Below are positions 19,539-21,599 of a stretch of DNA of 21,599 nucleotides, piece by piece. Every line of letters starts with the position of its first letter. Position 1 is the first letter of the stretch. This DNA is from Thermomucor indicae-seudaticae (lineage: Eukaryota; Mucoromycota; Mucoromycetes; Mucorales; Lichtheimiaceae). The stretch spans positions 1-21,599 of the forward strand of contig JSYX01000600.1 in NCBI GenBank assembly GCA_000787465.1, given 5' to 3'. The notes under the pieces are model-generated. The model saw only the letters and a list, made by a program, of their open reading frames with translations. It was not told where the DNA came from and did not search any database. The translations under genes were made by a program, and so were the position numbers.

Positions 19539-19866
19539 TAGGCGTTATGCATTTGCCTCTCTCTTTCTTTCTCACAACGCGCGGATCAGCAAGGAGTAAT
19601 ATACCTCGTCTCTCCTGGACTGTCGCTTTCTACTCGCAATATCCGACTGCTCTGGTGTTCTTATCGATGTTGAGCTCGGAATTCGTGAAGTACTGGGTGT
19701 TGGCTTCGTCATTAGGATAAGGGGTTAGAAGAAAAGGGCAACAGCCAGAAGATTTGGAACGTGGCGTTATATTGGCTGAGTATAAAAAAGAAGAACAAAA
19801 GAAGGGCCCTGTTGGGCTTGCTGCACAGAAAAACATTGTGGCTTTTCTCTGTCTCTCTTATAAAGG
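19539..19866. promoter_or_regulatory. Divergent promoter between CBS-PB1 gene and uS11m
   Basis: 328 bases between two opposed start codons. The uS11m side ends in a CT-rich leader and TATAAAGG directly before the ATG. The other side has a GA-rich stretch on the minus strand (GAGAAAGAAAGAGAGAGG) upstream of the CBS-PB1 start. A run CCTTTTCTTCTAACCCC lies near 19720-19740 on the minus strand. No gene is seen inside. Confidence 0.5.
19846..19859 (+). promoter_or_regulatory. Pyrimidine-rich leader motif TCTCTGTCTCTCTT, copy 3
   Basis: This 14-mer ends seven bases before the uS11m start and matches the motifs at 2720-2733 (minus) and 9884-9897 exactly. It is most simply a pyrimidine-rich transcription-start or 5' UTR element. 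Confidence 0.45.
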
Positions 19867-20550
19867 ATGCTGTCAGCTTGTCGACCATCATTACTAAAAG
19901 CGCGTGCAACCATTGTCCCGACAGCACGTTTCATTTCATTGACCCGAGTATGTCGAAATGAAGAAGACGCCACGAAAAGTCAAAAGCAGTTTGAAGCCAT
20001 CCTGTCAGCCCTGAAACGTAACCAAGAAGCGTTTGCAGCAGAAAAGCAGCAGGCAACAGACGAAAAAGCGGGTTCTGGTAGACCCGTTGACAATGTGGCG
20101 AATGCCTTGAACGAGTCCGTTCGCAAGGACCGCGAGCAAAGGTGGACAAGCCCTTTCAAAGTCGATCAGATTTCGCAGGAACTCAACTTTATCAACCTGG
20201 AAATGCACCAAATCCATATCAACGCGACTCCAAACAATACCATCATCACCTTGACACGACCCAACGGCTCTCCGCTTATTTGTACCTCGGGTGGCACTGC
20301 CGGATTCAAGAAGGCGGCTCGTAGCGGCTATGAAGCCGGACATCAGGCGGCCATGCAGCTCTTGGAGAAGAAGCAGGCAAAGAATTTGCAAGTCAAAAAC
20401 GTTCATATTATTCTCAAGGGCTTCGGCGCCGGTCGTGAGGCGGCATTCAAAGCACTGGTTTCGGGTGAAGGTTGGAACGTGAAACGGATCACGGATGCGA
20501 CTCCGATACCATTTGGTGGTTGCCGACCCAAGAAAGCAAGACGGCTCTAA
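19867..20550 (+). CDS. MRPS11: Mitochondrial small-subunit ribosomal protein uS11m
   Basis: A component of the small subunit of the mitochondrial ribosome (yeast Mrps18). Single exon, 227 residues. The first 30 residues (MLSACRPSLLKARATIVPTA) have the Arg/Ser/Ala character of a mitochondrial presequence. A charged, probably helical linker follows (KSQKQFEAILSALKRNQEAF). The S11 domain fills the second half: IHINATPNNTIITLTRPNG, TSGGTAGFKKAARSGYEAG, VHIILKGFGAGREAAFKAL, and the C-terminal signature ITDATPIPFGGCRPKKARRL, where most family members have PHNGCRPxKxRR. The start follows directly after a CT-rich tract and TATAAAGG. It is the last gene before the split transposon resumes, 180 bases from its stop. 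Confidence 0.95.
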   Translation: MLSACRPSLLKARATIVPTARFISLTRVCRNEEDATKSQKQFEAILSALKRNQEAFAAEKQQATDEKAGSGRPVDNVANALNESVRKDREQRWTSPFKVDQISQELNFINLEMHQIHINATPNNTIITLTRPNGSPLICTSGGTAGFKKAARSGYEAGHQAAMQLLEKKQAKNLQVKNVHIILKGFGAGREAAFKALVSGEGWNVKRITDATPIPFGGCRPKKARRL

Positions 20551-20730
20551 CCTTTTCTTTCTTTCGCCCTTCCCCCTCCCATCTCATTCATCCTGTATAA
20601 AATTCTTTCACTACTTGCTTGTTATTCATAGAGAATCACGTAAATTGATCATGTAATCTACGGCGTCTCAAAAATCTCCTTTAACTCGGACTGTGCACTT
20701 CACTGAAGTCTCCTGCTTTACTTACTTCTG
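20551..20730. other. uS11m 3' flank up to the right split junction
   Basis: 180 bases of CT- and AT-rich sequence with TCTTTCTTTCGCCC after the stop, and a possible TATAAAATTC signal near 20596. No gene is present. Transposase similarity begins immediately after. Confidence 0.5.
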
Positions 20731-20734
20731 TACG
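20731..20734 (+). repeat. TACG direct repeat at the right split junction
   Basis: Second copy of the TACG found at 515-518. The codon ACG (20732-20734) is followed in frame by GTC TCT GGC AAT GAC, which continues the transposase from the exact residue where the left half stops. Confidence 0.5.
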
Positions 20735-21290
20735 GTCTCTGGCAATGACGCTAGCACCAAGTTATCCGCAGAGAAGGCGAGCGTTATAAAGCACGCCATA
20801 TAGTCCCGACCCAAAAGCTAGGCAAAGGTTCAGTGATGGTGTGGAGTTGCTTCTGGGCCGGTGGATTTGGTCCGCTTATGATCATGATGGCAGTAATGAT
20901 CAGGATGCATATGTCAATTGCCTGTCCAACCATTTAATACCTTATCTCAAGACGCTTCAGCAAGACAGACTCCCGACTTGAACTCAATAGAGCATCATGA
21001 AATGTGTTTGTAGCAACTGAGGACGGGTACGCTTGTGGAAAAGCAAACGTACAAGGCAGCCATGAGCTGCAAGTATGAACAGTAAGTTTCATCTTTCATG
21101 TAAACGTCGATGCCCACTGATAGTATCAAAGCCCTGTCTGTTCTTTGATTGTGGACACACAAGATGACAGCTTTGCTTACTTTTTGACGACTGACGATCG
21201 AGGAGATTCGCGAGTACGCGGCTATCAATTTCTACCAGGACTTGCCTAAAGATCTACACGATGACCTATATCAAACCTGAAAGCGCAAGC
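20735..21290 (+). pseudogene. Tc1/mariner transposase, C-terminal half, decayed
   Basis: Starts with VSGNDASTK, then after a one-base frameshift near 20761 VIRREGERYKARHIVPTQ, GKGSVMVWSCFWAGGFGPL, after another one-base loss near 20884 DGSNDQDAYVNCLSNHLIPY, then LKTLQQD. The block RQTPDLNSIEHHEMCL follows directly, so about 30-35 residues of the family, including the region with the second catalytic Asp (QDNAxxH type), are missing. Weaker similarity follows, ending around LPKDLHDDLYQ (21243-21276) where relatives have LPKRLQAVI. The mixture of near-consensus segments and single-base indels suggests moderate age. It cannot make an active enzyme. Confidence 0.8.
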
Positions 21291-21576
21291 GCTCCGAGTG
21301 CTAACCACTGACCCAACACAGGATCCGTCTGTTTACCACTGGCAAACCGCAATTTTTAACTACATTAGTATGTACTATCTCATCATTGAGCAATTTCTCT
21401 GAGAAAATATGGATGGATCTGCAACCTTTTGTTCCCCTGACTGAAACTTCGTGGTCCGTCTTGACAGTATTATTCCAACCTGATTTCCAGTTCGAACTTG
21501 TCGTACATGTTGTCTAGCCAACAGCATCGAAAAAAGGATCCGGGTATGCCAAGAATGACGCACGACAGTCTATTCG

Positions 21577-21599
21577 GGTGGCACAAATCAACTCGTTTT
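21577..21599 (-). repeat. Right terminal inverted repeat (23 bp)
   Basis: This is the exact inverted copy of bases 1-23. It lies about 290 bases downstream of the last recognisable transposase codons, a plausible spacing for the 3' end of a Tc1 element. The bases just inside (21541-21576) do not match bases 24-60, so only the terminal 23 bp are shared. Confidence 0.9.

Larger units (their letters stand above)
1..21599. mobile_element. TIR-bounded composite: Tc1/mariner element split by about 20.2 kb
   Basis: The window starts and ends with the same 23 bases in inverted orientation. The decayed 5' half of a Tc1-type transposase lies just inside the left repeat and the decayed 3' half just inside the right one, both on the plus strand. 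The halves do not overlap and together cover the expected Tc1 order: helix-turn-helix region, first DDE aspartate, the VIRREGERY and GSVMVW blocks, and the PDLN..EH block. Without the middle block the element would be about 1.38 kb, a normal Tc1 size. The middle block carries host genes only. It may be one interrupted element, or two truncated copies that happen to be complementary. No intact transposase is present, so movement would need a transposase supplied from elsewhere. Confidence 0.6.

Noticed and set aside
519..20730. Helitron capture of host genes
   Set aside because: No TC start, no CTRR end with hairpin, and no Rep/helicase coding sequence is seen.
1..21599. Starship-type giant element
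   Set aside because: TTAC-like bases occur near the junctions, but no DUF3435 tyrosine-recombinase captain gene is visible and all cargo looks like conserved housekeeping genes.

Overview
The window is nuclear DNA from a fungus, most likely an early-diverging, intron-rich one of Mucoromycota type. That placement is inferred from dense short introns (mostly 50-65 nt, GT..CTAAC..AG), the fungal TRP-like and CBS-PB1 families, mitochondrial ribosomal protein genes and a Tc1-type transposon. I cannot name the species.

Layout. Positions 1-518 hold a terminal repeat plus the decayed 5' half of a Tc1/mariner transposase, and 20735-21599 hold the decayed 3' half plus the matching inverted terminal repeat. 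Between them lie about 20.2 kb with seven recognisable conserved genes and two orphan genes: uL22m (+, 790-1700), an orphan Pro/Ser-rich protein (-, 1948-2697), a TRP-like/FLC-type membrane protein (-, 3427-5757), TTC27/Emw1 (+, 6319-8850), a second orphan disordered protein (-, 9075-9693), APC5 (-, 10332-13749, 19 proposed exons), Timeless/Tof1/Swi1 (+, 14259-17334, 15 exons), a Mug70-like CBS-PB1 protein (-, 17450-19538, 7 exons) and uS11m (+, 19867-20550).

The most unusual structure is the frame of the window itself. The first and last 23 bases are perfect inverted repeats, and the two transposase halves are complementary. If the 20.2 kb between two copies of TACG (515-518 and 20731-20734) is left out, the Tc1 reading frame runs straight through from SFT to VSGNDASTK. 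This looks like one roughly 1.4-kb Tc1 element opened by a 20-kb block of ordinary chromosomal genes. It could be a segmental insertion or translocation into a transposon, a gene-carrying TIR unit, or an assembly join; the sequence alone does not decide.

A second mobile element, a 256-bp MITE-like sequence with imperfect 48-bp terminal inverted repeats and TA duplications, sits inside an APC5 intron. Without it that intron would be about 50 nt, like its neighbours.

The genes are housekeeping functions rather than an operon: mitochondrial translation (uL22m, uS11m), cell cycle and replication (APC5 and Timeless, divergent from one 509-bp promoter with E2F/MCB-like sites), membrane transport or cell wall (TRP-like) and signalling (CBS-PB1). 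I saw no tRNA, rRNA or CRISPR. All exon borders were assigned by eye from splice motifs, frame continuity and family conservation.
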